A DNA stretch of 64,000 nt from assembly GCF_900446215.1 (NCBI RefSeq), contig NZ_UAQZ01000007.1, positions 62,001 through 126,000 on the forward strand, written 5' to 3'. A program made the translations under genes and the position numbers. Source of the DNA: Burkholderia cenocepacia. GTDB lineage: Bacteria > Pseudomonadota > Gammaproteobacteria > Burkholderiales > Burkholderiaceae. Positions 1 through 7,689 of the stretch are shown one piece after another. Positions within the stretch are counted from its first letter, which is position 1. Each line of letters begins with the position of its first letter. The notes beneath the pieces are model-generated. The model had not been told where the DNA came from and made no database searches. It saw only the letters and a program-made list of their open reading frames with translations.

Positions 1-141
1 GGCATGGGCGTGACCAACGAGGTGGCCGCCGCGCACCTGTTCAAACGGCTGTCGATCATCGAGACGACACTCGGCGATACCGATCATCACCTCGCCCGCA
101 TCGCGGCGCTGCCCGATTTCGCGCAGACCGACGTAGCATGA
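1..141 (+). CDS. Acyl-CoA dehydrogenase, C-terminal fragment
   Basis: The window opens inside this reading frame; only the last 46 codons are present, ending at TGA 139-141. The visible tail begins GMGVTNEVAAAHLFKRL, which matches the C-terminal helical region of flavin-dependent acyl-CoA dehydrogenases, where a Gly-rich GGxGxT/xE segment near the FAD and substrate site precedes a helix contributing to the tetramer. The enzyme would oxidise an acyl-CoA to the 2-enoyl-CoA. Directly downstream are two MaoC-type hydratases that could act on such a product, so a shared acyl-CoA degradation operon is likely. Substrate chain length cannot be judged from this fragment. Confidence 0.72.
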   Translation, partial: GMGVTNEVAAAHLFKRLSIIETTLGDTDHHLARIAALPDFAQTDVA

Positions 142-179
142 TGGCGACGCGCGAGCGCGCGAGACAAGGAGACTTATCA

Positions 180-641
180 GTGGGCATCAGTTACGAAGAT
201 CTGGTGGTCGGCAGTACCACCGAAGTGGGCCGCTATACGTTCGAGCCTGACGACATCAAGGCGTTCGCGAAGCGCTACGATCCGCAGCCGTTCCATCTCG
301 ACGAGGAAGCGGGGAAGGCGTCGCATTTCGGCGGCCTCGTCGCGAGCGGTTGGCATACGTGCTCGGTGTTCATGAGCCTGCTGATCCAGAAGCTCGGACC
401 GGATTCGACCAGCATGGGCTCGCCCGGCATCGATTCGATTCGCTGGCTGAAGCCGGTGCGCGCCGGCGACACGATCACGATGTACCAGAAGGTGCACGAC
501 AAGCGCGTGTCGGAGAGCAAGCCCGATCGCGGCATCGTATCGACGGAATGGGTCGGCGTGAACGAAGCCGGCGAGACGGTGATCACCGTGCACACCAAGG
601 TGATTTTCGGGCTGCGCCATCCGGGAGGCGCGAAGATATGA
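180..641 (+). CDS. MaoC-family (R)-specific enoyl-CoA hydratase / dehydratase
   Basis: A 153-aa single hot-dog-fold protein. The hydratase-2 signature is visible as YDPQPFHLDEEA followed by FGGLVASGWHT, giving the Asp/His pair that adds water to a trans-2-enoyl-CoA; Gln stands where many members have Asn. I chose the GTG at 180 because AAGGAG lies at 166-171, about 8 bases upstream. An in-frame ATG at 138, overlapping the dehydrogenase stop, would add 14 residues of low-complexity leader and is less likely. The stop overlaps the start of the next gene (ATGA at 638-641), so the two MaoC proteins are translationally coupled and may form a heteromer. Exact substrate unknown. Confidence 0.85.
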   Translation: MGISYEDLVVGSTTEVGRYTFEPDDIKAFAKRYDPQPFHLDEEAGKASHFGGLVASGWHTCSVFMSLLIQKLGPDSTSMGSPGIDSIRWLKPVRAGDTITMYQKVHDKRVSESKPDRGIVSTEWVGVNEAGETVITVHTKVIFGLRHPGGAKI

Positions 642-1114
642 CCGACGTGACCTTGCCGCTGATCGCATCGGCGCAGGCGCTGCAGGCGCGGGTCGGCGCG
701 GAGCCGCTCGCGAGCGGCTGGATCGAGATCGACCAGCCGCGCGTCGACGGTTTCGCCGACGCGACCGACGACCATCAATGGATTCACGTCGACCCCGAGC
801 GCGCGCGGCGCGAGTCGCCGTTCGGCGGACCGATCGCGCACGGGTTCCTGACGCTGTCGCTGATTCCCGCGTTGATGACCGACGCGATGCGCTTCGAGCA
901 GAAGATGGGCGTGAACTACGGGCTGAACCGCGTGCGGTTTTTGAAGCCGGTGCCGGTCGGTGCGCGCGTGCGTGCGCTGTTCGCGGTGAAGGAAACCGCC
1001 GACGCTGCGCGTGGCGGCATTCAGGTGACGTGGTCCGTATCGGTGCAGGTCGAGCGCCCCGACGCGCCGCTGCCGGTGTGCGCGGCGGAGTTCATCACGC
1101 TGCATTACTTCTGA
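638..1114 (+). CDS. Second MaoC-like dehydratase (NodN-type)
   Basis: A 158-aa hot-dog protein starting at the ATG that overlaps the previous stop by four bases. It carries the MaoC/NodN pattern: FADATDDHQWIHVDPERA, then FGGPIAHGFLTLSL, with Asp and His at the catalytic positions. NodN-like MaoC proteins act on acyl-CoA or acyl-carrier thioesters. Two adjacent coupled MaoC genes after an acyl-CoA dehydrogenase suggest a hydration step in fatty-acid or aromatic-acid breakdown, possibly as a heterodimer; this is inference from context. Confidence 0.83.
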   Translation: MTDVTLPLIASAQALQARVGAEPLASGWIEIDQPRVDGFADATDDHQWIHVDPERARRESPFGGPIAHGFLTLSLIPALMTDAMRFEQKMGVNYGLNRVRFLKPVPVGARVRALFAVKETADAARGGIQVTWSVSVQVERPDAPLPVCAAEFITLHYF

Positions 1115-1161
1115 GGCACGGAGCGGCATGCACGGATGCCGCTCCGCCCGCCGCGTGCGGG

Positions 1162-1854
1162 TCAGTGCTTCGCGTATTGCGTCGCGCCGAACAGCACCTC
1201 GCGCGCCTTGTCGTCCTGCAGCGGCTTGCGCATCGACGCGAGCACCTCGACGCCGCGCTGCACGGCCGGTCGCGCGGCGATCGCCTCGTGCCAGCGCTTC
1301 ACGTTCGGCAAGGCGTCGAGCACGATGCCCTGGTTCTGCCACGAACGTGTCCACGGGAACGTCGCAATGTCCGCGATCGTGTACGTGTCGCCCGCGAGAT
1401 ACTCGGATTCGCCGAGGCGCTTTTCCATCACGTTGTACAGGCGCTTCGCTTCGTTCGTGTAGCGGTTGACCGCATACTCGATCTTCTCCGGCGCATACAG
1501 GCGGAAGTGGTGCGCCTGCCCGAGCATCGGGCCGACACCGCCCATCTGGAACATCAGCCACTCGAGCGTCGCATAGCGTGCGGCCGGATCGGTCGGCAGG
1601 AACTTGCCGGTCTTCTCCGCGAGGTAGATCAGGATCGCGCCCGATTCGAACAGCGAGATCGGTTGGCCGCCGGGGCCGTCCGGATCGACGATCGCCGGGA
1701 TCTTGTTGTTCGGGCTGATCTTCAGGAACGCGGGCTCGAACTGGTCGCCCGCGCCGATATCGATCGGATGGGCACGATATGCGAGGCCCGTTTCCTCGAG
1801 CATGATGTGCACCTTGTGGCCATTCGGGGTCGCCCAGCTATAGACGTCGATCAT
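1162..1854 (-). CDS. Glutathione S-transferase family protein, YfcG/Ure2p-like
   Basis: A 230-aa cytosolic protein with an N-terminal thioredoxin-like GST domain (about residues 1-85; WATPNGHKVHIMLEE, then SPNNKIPAIVDPDGP and FESGAILIYLAEKTGKF) and an all-helical C-terminal domain (YLAGDTYTIADIATFPW, the conserved N-capping region). The NGHKV start of helix 1 is typical of the YfcG/Nu-class enzymes, which reduce disulfides with glutathione rather than conjugating it. The ATG at 1854 follows AGGAG on the minus strand. It is convergent with the MaoC pair, ending about 50 bases from it. Physiological substrate not deducible. Confidence 0.85.
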   Translation of the reverse strand: MIDVYSWATPNGHKVHIMLEETGLAYRAHPIDIGAGDQFEPAFLKISPNNKIPAIVDPDGPGGQPISLFESGAILIYLAEKTGKFLPTDPAARYATLEWLMFQMGGVGPMLGQAHHFRLYAPEKIEYAVNRYTNEAKRLYNVMEKRLGESEYLAGDTYTIADIATFPWTRSWQNQGIVLDALPNVKRWHEAIAARPAVQRGVEVLASMRKPLQDDKAREVLFGATQYAKH

Positions 1855-2074
1855 CGTCAACTCCTGTGAGGCTTGCGCGAAAACGGCGCCGGCGGCGCCG
1901 CGACAGGCGGTCATTAGAGCATGGATCGACACGGGCTGCTGGCGACGCAAACGCGCGTGCCGACGGGCAGGCAAGGCCGGGCGGGAGATCGCCGTCGGCA
2001 TTGCGTGCGACGGCGACATGCCGCATCGGAGGGACGCGGCGGCGTGGCGTCGGTTCGAAGGCCGACGCGGCGGA

Positions 2075-2866
2075 TCAGCGCTTGTAGCGCGGCGGGCGCT
2101 TCTCGAGAAAGGCGGTGATGCCTTCGAGCCCGTCCGCATGATGCAGCGACGCGACGAAATGATCGCGCTCGGTGCCGAGGTGCGCGTCCAGCGGTTGCGC
2201 GGTCGCGTCGTCGAGCAACGACTTGATGCGCGTGAGCGCATTCGGCGAGATGCCGGCGAGCGTGTCGGCCCATGCCAGTGCGTCGCTCAGCGCCGTGCCG
2301 GGCGTGGCGAGCCGGTTGACGACGCCGAGCGCATGCAGGCGTTCGGCGGCAACCGGCTTGCCTTCGAACAGGATCTCGGCCGCGATCGCGCGCGGCAACG
2401 CACGGGCGAGAAACCACGAGCCGCCGCCGTCGGGCGTCAGGCCGACGCGCGCATACGACATCACGAATTTCGCATCATGTGCGGCGACGATCAGGTCGCA
2501 CGCGAGCGCGAGCGAGAAGCCCGCGCCGGCCGCGGCGCCTTCGACGGCTGCGATCACCGGCTTCGTGGCTGCGCGGATCGCCGTTACCCACGCCGCGAGC
2601 TGATCGATGCTGTCGGCCTGAAAGGACGGCTCCTTCGAGCGATTCTCGAGCAGCCGGTTCAGGTTGCCGCCTGCGCAGAAGAAGCGGTCGGCACCTGTCA
2701 GCACGACGGCGCGAATCGCCGGATCGCGCTCGGCGGTGGCGAGCGCTTCGATGCCGGCCGCGTACATGTCGGGATGCAGCGCGTTGCGCGCGCCGGGATT
2801 GGACAGTGTGAGGACGAGCGTCGATTCGCTCTCGGGCGGACGCGAGGCCAGCAGTTCAGCACTCAT
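2075..2866 (-). CDS. Enoyl-CoA hydratase/isomerase (crotonase family)
   Basis: A 263-aa crotonase-fold protein. Typical landmarks are ARNALHPDMY near residue 27, the first oxyanion-hole segment RFFCAGGNLNRL, and the second, EGAAAGAGFSLALACDL, followed by FVMSYARVGLTPDGGGSWFL, where crotonases carry catalytic acids. These enzymes hydrate 2-enoyl-CoA thioesters or perform related isomerase or ring-opening chemistry; the exact reaction cannot be fixed because the second catalytic Glu position reads Asp (TPDGGG). It is transcribed away from the GST gene at 3069; the 200-base intergenic region contains an exact 14-bp palindrome (2986-2999) that may be an operator. Confidence 0.85.
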   Translation of the reverse strand: MSAELLASRPPESESTLVLTLSNPGARNALHPDMYAAGIEALATAERDPAIRAVVLTGADRFFCAGGNLNRLLENRSKEPSFQADSIDQLAAWVTAIRAATKPVIAAVEGAAAGAGFSLALACDLIVAAHDAKFVMSYARVGLTPDGGGSWFLARALPRAIAAEILFEGKPVAAERLHALGVVNRLATPGTALSDALAWADTLAGISPNALTRIKSLLDDATAQPLDAHLGTERDHFVASLHHADGLEGITAFLEKRPPRYKR

Positions 2867-2985
2867 GGAAGCGTGTCTCCATCGGATGGCGCGGCTGTGA
2901 CGCCGCGTGTGTCGCGTGGACAGGCGGCGCTGTCGCCGCAGCGGCGGTAATGTTGTCGTGACGAACGCAAAACTTGCTTTAGACT

Positions 2986-2999
2986 AGCACGAACGTGCT
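2986..2999. promoter_or_regulatory. Palindromic operator candidate between two divergent genes
   Basis: The sequence AGCACGAACGTGCT consists of 6-bp inverted arms around AA. It sits in the divergent intergenic region of the enoyl-CoA hydratase (start 2866, minus) and the GST gene (start 3069, plus). Short symmetric sites of this form are common targets of TetR-type repressors of acyl-CoA genes; the regulator is not in this window, so the assignment is inference. Confidence 0.4.
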
Positions 3000-3068
3000 T
3001 TTCAGCGCGATGAATCCCGATGCGGCCAGCGTCGAGGCGGCCGCGCTTCAGCCAGGAAGGAGACTCCG

Positions 3069-3725
3069 ATGCTACAGCTGTGCGGTATCCCGTTGTCCAA
3101 CTACTACAACAAGGTGAAGTTCGTCCTGCTCGAGCACGACATTCCGTTCGAGGAGTCGGTGTGCGGTTTGCCGATCAGCGATCCGGCGCAGCTTGCCGAT
3201 TCGCCGCTCGGCAAGATTCCGTTCCTGAAGACCGAAGAGGGCGCGCTGTTCGAGTCGCAGGTGATCGTCGAATACCTGGCGGCGCGCTATCCCGAAAAAG
3301 GTATTTTGCCCACAAGCCCGTTCGCGGCCGCGAAGGTGCGCGAACTGGTCGAGACGCTCGAGCTGTATCTCGAATGGATGGCGCGCGAGGTCTATACGGA
3401 AGCGTTTTTCGGCGGCAAGGTCAGCGACGGGATGAAGGCGCACGTCGAGAAGCGTCTGCCGCGCGCGATCGATGCCTTCAAGCAGATGACGCGGTTTTCG
3501 CCGTATGTGCTCGGCGAATCGTTCGGCCTCGCGGACATGGCGGCGTGGGTCCATCTGCCGGTCATCGGCATGGCGACGAAGGCCATATTCGGCCGCGACT
3601 TCCTGCTCGATGCAGGCATCGACTGGAAGGCGCACGCGAAGACGGTGGGTGAGCGCCCGGCCGCGCAACGCGTGGCAGCCGAGCGCAAGGCGTATATCGA
3701 AGCGGCGAACGTCGTGCGTTCGTAA
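3069..3725 (+). CDS. Glutathione S-transferase-like protein
   Basis: A 218-aa protein of GST form: an N-terminal thioredoxin fold (LCGIPLSNYYNKVKFVLLEH, then SPLGKIPFLKTEEGALFESQ with the cis-Pro and the Glu-Ser that bind glutathione) and a helical C-terminal domain (VLGESFGLADMAAWVHLP). The ATG is preceded by AAGGAG about 6 bases upstream, so the start is well supported. The catalytic residue of helix 1 is unclear: Ser9 or the Tyr pair are candidates. It is transcribed toward the aminotransferase, with a hairpin (3735-3757) between the stops. Not similar enough to the GST at 1162-1854 to be a recent duplicate. Confidence 0.82.
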   Translation: MLQLCGIPLSNYYNKVKFVLLEHDIPFEESVCGLPISDPAQLADSPLGKIPFLKTEEGALFESQVIVEYLAARYPEKGILPTSPFAAAKVRELVETLELYLEWMAREVYTEAFFGGKVSDGMKAHVEKRLPRAIDAFKQMTRFSPYVLGESFGLADMAAWVHLPVIGMATKAIFGRDFLLDAGIDWKAHAKTVGERPAAQRVAAERKAYIEAANVVRS

Positions 3726-3734
3726 GCGTTTCTG

Positions 3735-3757
3735 ACGGGCGGCGTGCGGCCGCCCGT
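3735..3757. terminator. Hairpin between convergent genes
   Basis: ACGGGCGG and CCGCCCGT form an 8-bp stem around a 7-base loop in the 39-base gap between the convergent GST and aminotransferase genes. There is no U-tract on either strand, so it may only stabilise 3' ends. Confidence 0.35.
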
Positions 3758-3764
3758 GGCGGTC

Positions 3765-4937
3765 TTACAGGCGGGCGAGCCGTTCGAGCGCGGAGGCGAG
3801 CGTGCTTTCCTGCTTCGCGAAGCAGAAGCGGACGACGCCCGATTCGTGCGGCTCGTGATAGAACGCCGACACCGGAATGGCGGCCACGCCGATCTCCGAC
3901 GTGAGCCACTTCGAAAATTCCGCTTCGGGCAGGTCGCTGATCGCCGAGTAGTCGACGCACTGAAAGTACGTGCCCGTGCACGGCAGCAGCTTGAAGCGCG
4001 TGCGTTCGAGGCCGGCCCGGAAGAAATCGCGCTTGTGCTGATAGAAGCCCGCGAGCGACAGGTACGGCGCCGGGTCGCGCAGGTAGTCGGCGAGCCCGAT
4101 CTGCATCGGCGTGTTTACCGTGAACACGTTGAACTGGTGGACCTTGCGGAATTCCGCGGTCAGCGCGGCAGGCGCCGCGACGTAACCGACCTTCCAGCCC
4201 GTCACGTGATAGGTCTTGCCGAAGCTCGACACGATGAAGCTGCGCGCGGCGAGTTCCGGGTAGCGCGCGACGCTCTCGTGGCGCGCGCCGTCGTAGACCA
4301 TGTGCTCGTACACCTCGTCGGACAGGATCAGCACGTTGGTGCCGCGCACGATGTCCTCGAGCTTGCGCATGTCGGCCTCGCGCCACACGGTGCCCGTCGG
4401 GTTGTGCGGCGTGTTGATCAGTATCATCCGCGTTTTCGGCGTGATCGCGGCCGCGAGGCGGTCGAACGGGATCGCATAGTCGGGCGCCTCCAGCGTGACG
4501 AACACCGGCTTGCCGCCCGCGAGCTCGATCGACGGCAGGTAGCTGTCGTAGGTCGGCTCGACGACGATTACTTCGTCGCCCGGATGCACCGCGCACAGGA
4601 TCGCCGTCAGCAGCGCCTGCGTCGCGCCGGCCGTCACGGTGATTTCGCTGGCCGGATCGTAGCGCCGGCCGTACACCTGCGCGATCTTGTCGGCGATCGC
4701 GTCGCGCAGCGGCGCGACGCCGGCCATCGGCGGATACTGGTTGTGCCCGTTGCGCATCGCGGCCGAGACCGCATCGACGATGCGCGGATCGCAATCGAAA
4801 TCCGGGAAACCCTGGCCGAGGTTCACCGCCCCTTTTTCGGCGGCAAGCGCGCTCATGACCGTGAAGATCGTCGTGCCGACGTTCGGCAGGCGCGAGGGGA
4901 AAACGGGCGTCGTTGGCATATCTGAAGGAGCGTTCAT
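3765..4937 (-). CDS. PLP-dependent class I aminotransferase (methionine aminotransferase, YbdL-like)
   Basis: A 390-aa fold-type I aminotransferase. Visible landmarks are NLGQGFPDFDCDP, the NPHNP-equivalent NTPHNPTGTVW, LILSDEVYEHMVYDG (the Asp and Tyr that contact the pyridine ring), the Schiff-base Lys in SSFGKTYHVTGWKVGY, and a C-terminal Arg in VVRFCFAK that binds the substrate carboxylate. The sequence resembles YbdL, which transaminates methionine and aromatic amino acids with keto acids and can serve the methionine salvage pathway. The start gives a normal N-terminus. It lies 33 bases downstream of the PIN gene on the same strand and may be cotranscribed with it. An assignment as kynurenine-type aminotransferase would also fit. 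Confidence 0.85.
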   Translation of the reverse strand: MNAPSDMPTTPVFPSRLPNVGTTIFTVMSALAAEKGAVNLGQGFPDFDCDPRIVDAVSAAMRNGHNQYPPMAGVAPLRDAIADKIAQVYGRRYDPASEITVTAGATQALLTAILCAVHPGDEVIVVEPTYDSYLPSIELAGGKPVFVTLEAPDYAIPFDRLAAAITPKTRMILINTPHNPTGTVWREADMRKLEDIVRGTNVLILSDEVYEHMVYDGARHESVARYPELAARSFIVSSFGKTYHVTGWKVGYVAAPAALTAEFRKVHQFNVFTVNTPMQIGLADYLRDPAPYLSLAGFYQHKRDFFRAGLERTRFKLLPCTGTYFQCVDYSAISDLPEAEFSKWLTSEIGVAAIPVSAFYHEPHESGVVRFCFAKQESTLASALERLARL

Positions 4938-4970
4938 CGATACGGTCGAAATCGGGTGGGGCCGTGTGCG

Positions 4971-5468
4971 TCAGGCTGGCGTGGTCGGGGCGGCCGGCGT
5001 CGCGTCGAGCGCGCAGGCCTCGGTAAAGGGAGCGGGCTGCGCGATCCGGAAACCGAAGTCGCGTGCGGTGCGTTTCGCGAGCTTCAGTAGCGCGCGGTCC
5101 TTCGACACGAGCCAGTCGGCCTGCGCGGCGCGGGCAAGCTCGAGAAATTTCTGGTCGTCGCGGTCCTTGCACTTCGGCAGCGGCGGCGCGCCGGCGTCGA
5201 CGGGCGGCGGTTCGACGAGGTTCGCGAGACGGGCGACGGTCGCGAGCGCGGCCGCCTTGTCGATCGCGCGCGACTGGAACTGCGGATAGTCGAGCACGTA
5301 TTCGAGCTCGGTCAGGCAGCGGCCGTCGATCACGGCGGCCAGCGTGCCGCATTCCAGCGCGGCGCGGATCGGGCGCGTAGCGGGGTCGTCGAATACGAGG
5401 ATGTCGATCCAGACGTTCGAGTCGAGCACGACGCGGTGCGCGGCATGCGGGGCGAGAGAGCGGCTCAT
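4971..5468 (-). CDS. PIN-domain protein (COG1569-type putative toxin)
   Basis: A 165-aa protein with the four acidic positions of a PIN ribonuclease: Asp in VVLDSNVWIDILVF, Glu in CLTELEYVLDYP, Asp in PKCKDRDDQKFLELA, and Asp in ADWLVSKDRALLKLAKR. This is the COG1569 arrangement, usually annotated as a putative toxin of a toxin-antitoxin pair. No small antitoxin gene is next to it: upstream is yaaA in divergent orientation and downstream is the aminotransferase 33 bases away. It may therefore be a solo PIN protein with a housekeeping RNA-processing role. The divergent gap to yaaA is only 57 bases. Confidence 0.8.
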   Translation of the reverse strand: MSRSLAPHAAHRVVLDSNVWIDILVFDDPATRPIRAALECGTLAAVIDGRCLTELEYVLDYPQFQSRAIDKAAALATVARLANLVEPPPVDAGAPPLPKCKDRDDQKFLELARAAQADWLVSKDRALLKLAKRTARDFGFRIAQPAPFTEACALDATPAAPTTPA

Positions 5469-5525
5469 TCGTTACAATCGGTGGTTTTCGTCTGACCGCA
5501 AGGCACGGCGTGCCAGCGAGCCTCT

Positions 5526-6308
5526 ATGATAATCGTTCTCTCTCCCGCCAAATCCCTCGACTACGATACGCCCGCGCACGTCCCGTCTTACACGTTGCCT
5601 GCATTCGTCGACGACGCGTCGGAACTGATCCACGGCCTGCGCAAGCTGTCGCCGCAGGACATCGCGACGCTGATGGATATCTCCGATCCGCTCGCGCGCC
5701 TGAATTTCCAGCGCTACGCCGACTGGTCGCCGACCTTCACGCCGGCCAACGCGAAGCAGGCCGTGCTGGCGTTCAACGGTGACGTTTACGAGGGTTTCGA
5801 CGCAAAATCGCTGTCGTCCACCGATCTCGACTATGCGCAGCAGCACGTGCGCGTGCTGTCGGGCCTGTACGGGCTGCTGCGTCCGCTCGACCTGCTGCAG
5901 CCGTACCGGCTCGAGATGGGTACGCGGTTCGCGAACGCACGCGGCAAGGATCTGTATGCGTTCTGGGGCGACCGCATCACGCGGGCGCTGAACGAGCAGT
6001 TGGAGACGCGCAGCGGCGCCGCACGCGTGCTGGTCAACTGCGCGTCGACCGAATACTTCAAGTCGGTCAAGCCGAAGCTGCTGGCCGCACCGGTCATCAC
6101 GCCGGTATTCGAGGACTGGAAGGGCGGCCGCTACAAGATCATCAGCTTCCATGCGAAACGCGCGCGCGGCCTGATGGCGCGTTTTGTCGTCGAGAACCGT
6201 ATCACCGACCCGAAGGCGCTGAAGGCATTCGCGACCGAAGGCTATGCGTTCGATGCGGCGGCGTCGAACGATTCGACTTACGTATATCGCCGGCGCATCG
6301 GCGAGTGA
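5526..6308 (+). CDS. yaaA: Peroxide stress protein YaaA (DUF328)
   Basis: A 260-aa cytosolic protein that matches YaaA along its length: [16 protein letters not shown] at the N-terminus, then [34 protein letters not shown], the [11 protein letters not shown] segment, and the conserved [15 protein letters not shown] near the C-terminus. In Escherichia coli, YaaA is induced by OxyR and lowers free intracellular iron during hydrogen peroxide stress, limiting Fenton damage to DNA. The fold has a helix-hairpin-helix-like DNA-binding character. No OxyR site was identified in the short upstream gap, although TACAAT at 5473-5478 could be a -10 element. Confidence 0.93.
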   Translation: MIIVLSPAKSLDYDTPAHVPSYTLPAFVDDASELIHGLRKLSPQDIATLMDISDPLARLNFQRYADWSPTFTPANAKQAVLAFNGDVYEGFDAKSLSSTDLDYAQQHVRVLSGLYGLLRPLDLLQPYRLEMGTRFANARGKDLYAFWGDRITRALNEQLETRSGAARVLVNCASTEYFKSVKPKLLAAPVITPVFEDWKGGRYKIISFHAKRARGLMARFVVENRITDPKALKAFATEGYAFDAAASNDSTYVYRRRIGE

Positions 6309-6312
6309 CCTT

Positions 6313-6337
6313 GCCGGCCGTTCACGAGACGGCCGGC
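6313..6337 (+). terminator. Hairpin downstream of yaaA
   Basis: GCCGGCCGT and ACGGCCGGC form a perfect 9-bp stem around a 7-base loop, beginning 5 bases after the yaaA stop. No T-run follows, so efficient intrinsic termination is uncertain. Confidence 0.4.
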
Positions 6338-6397
6338 GCCTGCATGAGGCCGGACAGGCGGTACACCGCGTGCTTCGGTCAACCGCTTTGCATGGGG

Positions 6398-6427
6398 CCG
6401 GCGTAAGCGCTAAAGCGCTAACGCCGG
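6398..6427. promoter_or_regulatory. 30-bp near-perfect palindrome upstream of the M14 peptidase gene
   Basis: The stretch has outer arms CCGGCGT and ACGCCGG and two inner AGCGCT repeats around AA, with only one A/A mismatch on each half. It ends 20 bases before the ATG at 6448. It may be an operator for a dimeric regulator or an RNA hairpin in the leader; the sequence alone does not decide. Confidence 0.45.
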
Positions 6428-6447
6428 TCGATAACGGAGAGAGACAG

Positions 6448-7602
6448 ATGACCCTTTCGATCACCAGTAATTTCGACGCGGGCGCCATCGACGTCGTGTC
6501 GTGCGAGCGTCCCGACGCGATCCGGCTGCGCGTGCGTGGCGACAATCGGTCGGAGTTCGCGCAATGGTTTTACTACCGCTTGACGGGCGCGCGCGGCGAG
6601 CGGTGCGTGATGACGTTCGAGAACGCAGCCGAATGCGCATACCCGTCGGGCTGGCGCAACTATCACGCGGTGGCAAGCTACGACCGGGTCGACTGGTTCC
6701 GCGTGCCGACGACGTTCGACGGCAAGACGATGACCATCGACCATACGCCCGAGTTCGACAGCATCTACTACGCGTATTTCGAACCGTACTCGGAAGAGCG
6801 TCACGCGGCGTTTCTCGGCGCGGTCCAGCAGTTGCCGCAGGCGAGCGTCGTCGAGCTCGGCCGCACGGTCGAAGGCCGTCCGATGTCGCTGCTGACGCTC
6901 GGCACGCCGGAAACCGACGATGCGCCGAAGAAGAAGGTATGGATCATCGCGCGCCAGCATCCGGGCGAGTCGATGGCCGAGTGGTTCGTCGAAGGCCTGG
7001 TCAAGCGGCTGGCGGGATGGGGCGACTGGGCCGGCGATCCGGTGGCGCGCAAGCTCTACGATCGCGTGACGTTTTACATCGTCCCGAACATGAATCCGGA
7101 CGGCAGCGTGCACGGTAACCTGCGCACCAATGCGGCCGGCGCGAACCTGAACCGCGAGTGGATGGCGCCCGATGCCGAGCGCAGCCCCGAAGTGCTGGCC
7201 GTGCGCGATGCGATCCACGCGATCGGCTGCGACATGTTCTTCGACATTCACGGCGACGAGGATCTGCCGTACGTGTTCGTCGCCGGCTCGGAGATGCTGC
7301 CGAGCTTTACCGAGCAGCAGGGCAAGGAGCAGGCCGCGTTCATCGACGCGTTCAAGGTCGCCAGCCCCGACTTCCAGACCGAGCATGGCTACGCGGCGAG
7401 CAAGTACAAGGAAGATGCGCTGAAGCTCGCGTCGAAGTACATCGGCCATCAGTTCGGCTGCCTGTCGTTGACGCTCGAAATGCCGTTCAAGGACAACGCG
7501 AACCTGCCCGACGAGCGCGTCGGCTGGAACGGCGAGCGCAGCGCGGCGCTCGGCGCGGCGATGCTGGCCGCGATCCTGGTGCACGTCGACACGTTCGCGT
7601 AA
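6448..7602 (+). CDS. M14-family zinc carboxypeptidase (cytosolic carboxypeptidase-like)
   Basis: A 384-aa protein with an N-terminal beta-sandwich domain (about residues 1-115, ending EFDSIYYAYFEPYSEER) and a C-terminal M14 catalytic domain. Zinc ligands are visible as His171 and Glu174 in RQHPGESMAEW and His268 in FFDIHGDEDLPY; the catalytic Glu is in LSLTLEMPFKD. NMNPDGSVHGN and NLNREW are the substrate-carboxylate binding region. This two-domain form resembles the CCP/Nna1 group, which removes C-terminal acidic residues in eukaryotes; bacterial substrates are unknown. There is no signal peptide, so it should be cytosolic. The ATG at 6448 follows GGAGAGAGA; longer upstream frames contain only leader-like sequence. 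Confidence 0.87.
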   Translation: MTLSITSNFDAGAIDVVSCERPDAIRLRVRGDNRSEFAQWFYYRLTGARGERCVMTFENAAECAYPSGWRNYHAVASYDRVDWFRVPTTFDGKTMTIDHTPEFDSIYYAYFEPYSEERHAAFLGAVQQLPQASVVELGRTVEGRPMSLLTLGTPETDDAPKKKVWIIARQHPGESMAEWFVEGLVKRLAGWGDWAGDPVARKLYDRVTFYIVPNMNPDGSVHGNLRTNAAGANLNREWMAPDAERSPEVLAVRDAIHAIGCDMFFDIHGDEDLPYVFVAGSEMLPSFTEQQGKEQAAFIDAFKVASPDFQTEHGYAASKYKEDALKLASKYIGHQFGCLSLTLEMPFKDNANLPDERVGWNGERSAALGAAMLAAILVHVDTFA

Positions 7603-7625
7603 GCGCAGCCGTTCGTCGTCGCATG

Positions 7626-7663
7626 AAAAAAGCCGGCGCATCTCGTGATGCGCCGGCTTTTTT
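7626..7663. terminator. Bidirectional intrinsic terminator
   Basis: GCCGGCGCAT and ATGCGCCGGC form a 10-bp GC-rich stem flanked by A6 on the left and T6 or more on the right, giving a canonical rho-independent terminator on both strands. It lies between the convergent M14 peptidase and BspC-like genes. Confidence 0.93.
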
Positions 7664-7689
7664 GCCGCTGTCGTTGCCGCTCCGTCGTA

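Noticed and set aside
4971..5468. A two-gene toxin-antitoxin system around the PIN gene
   Set aside because: No small antitoxin gene was found on either side; the neighbours are yaaA and an aminotransferase.
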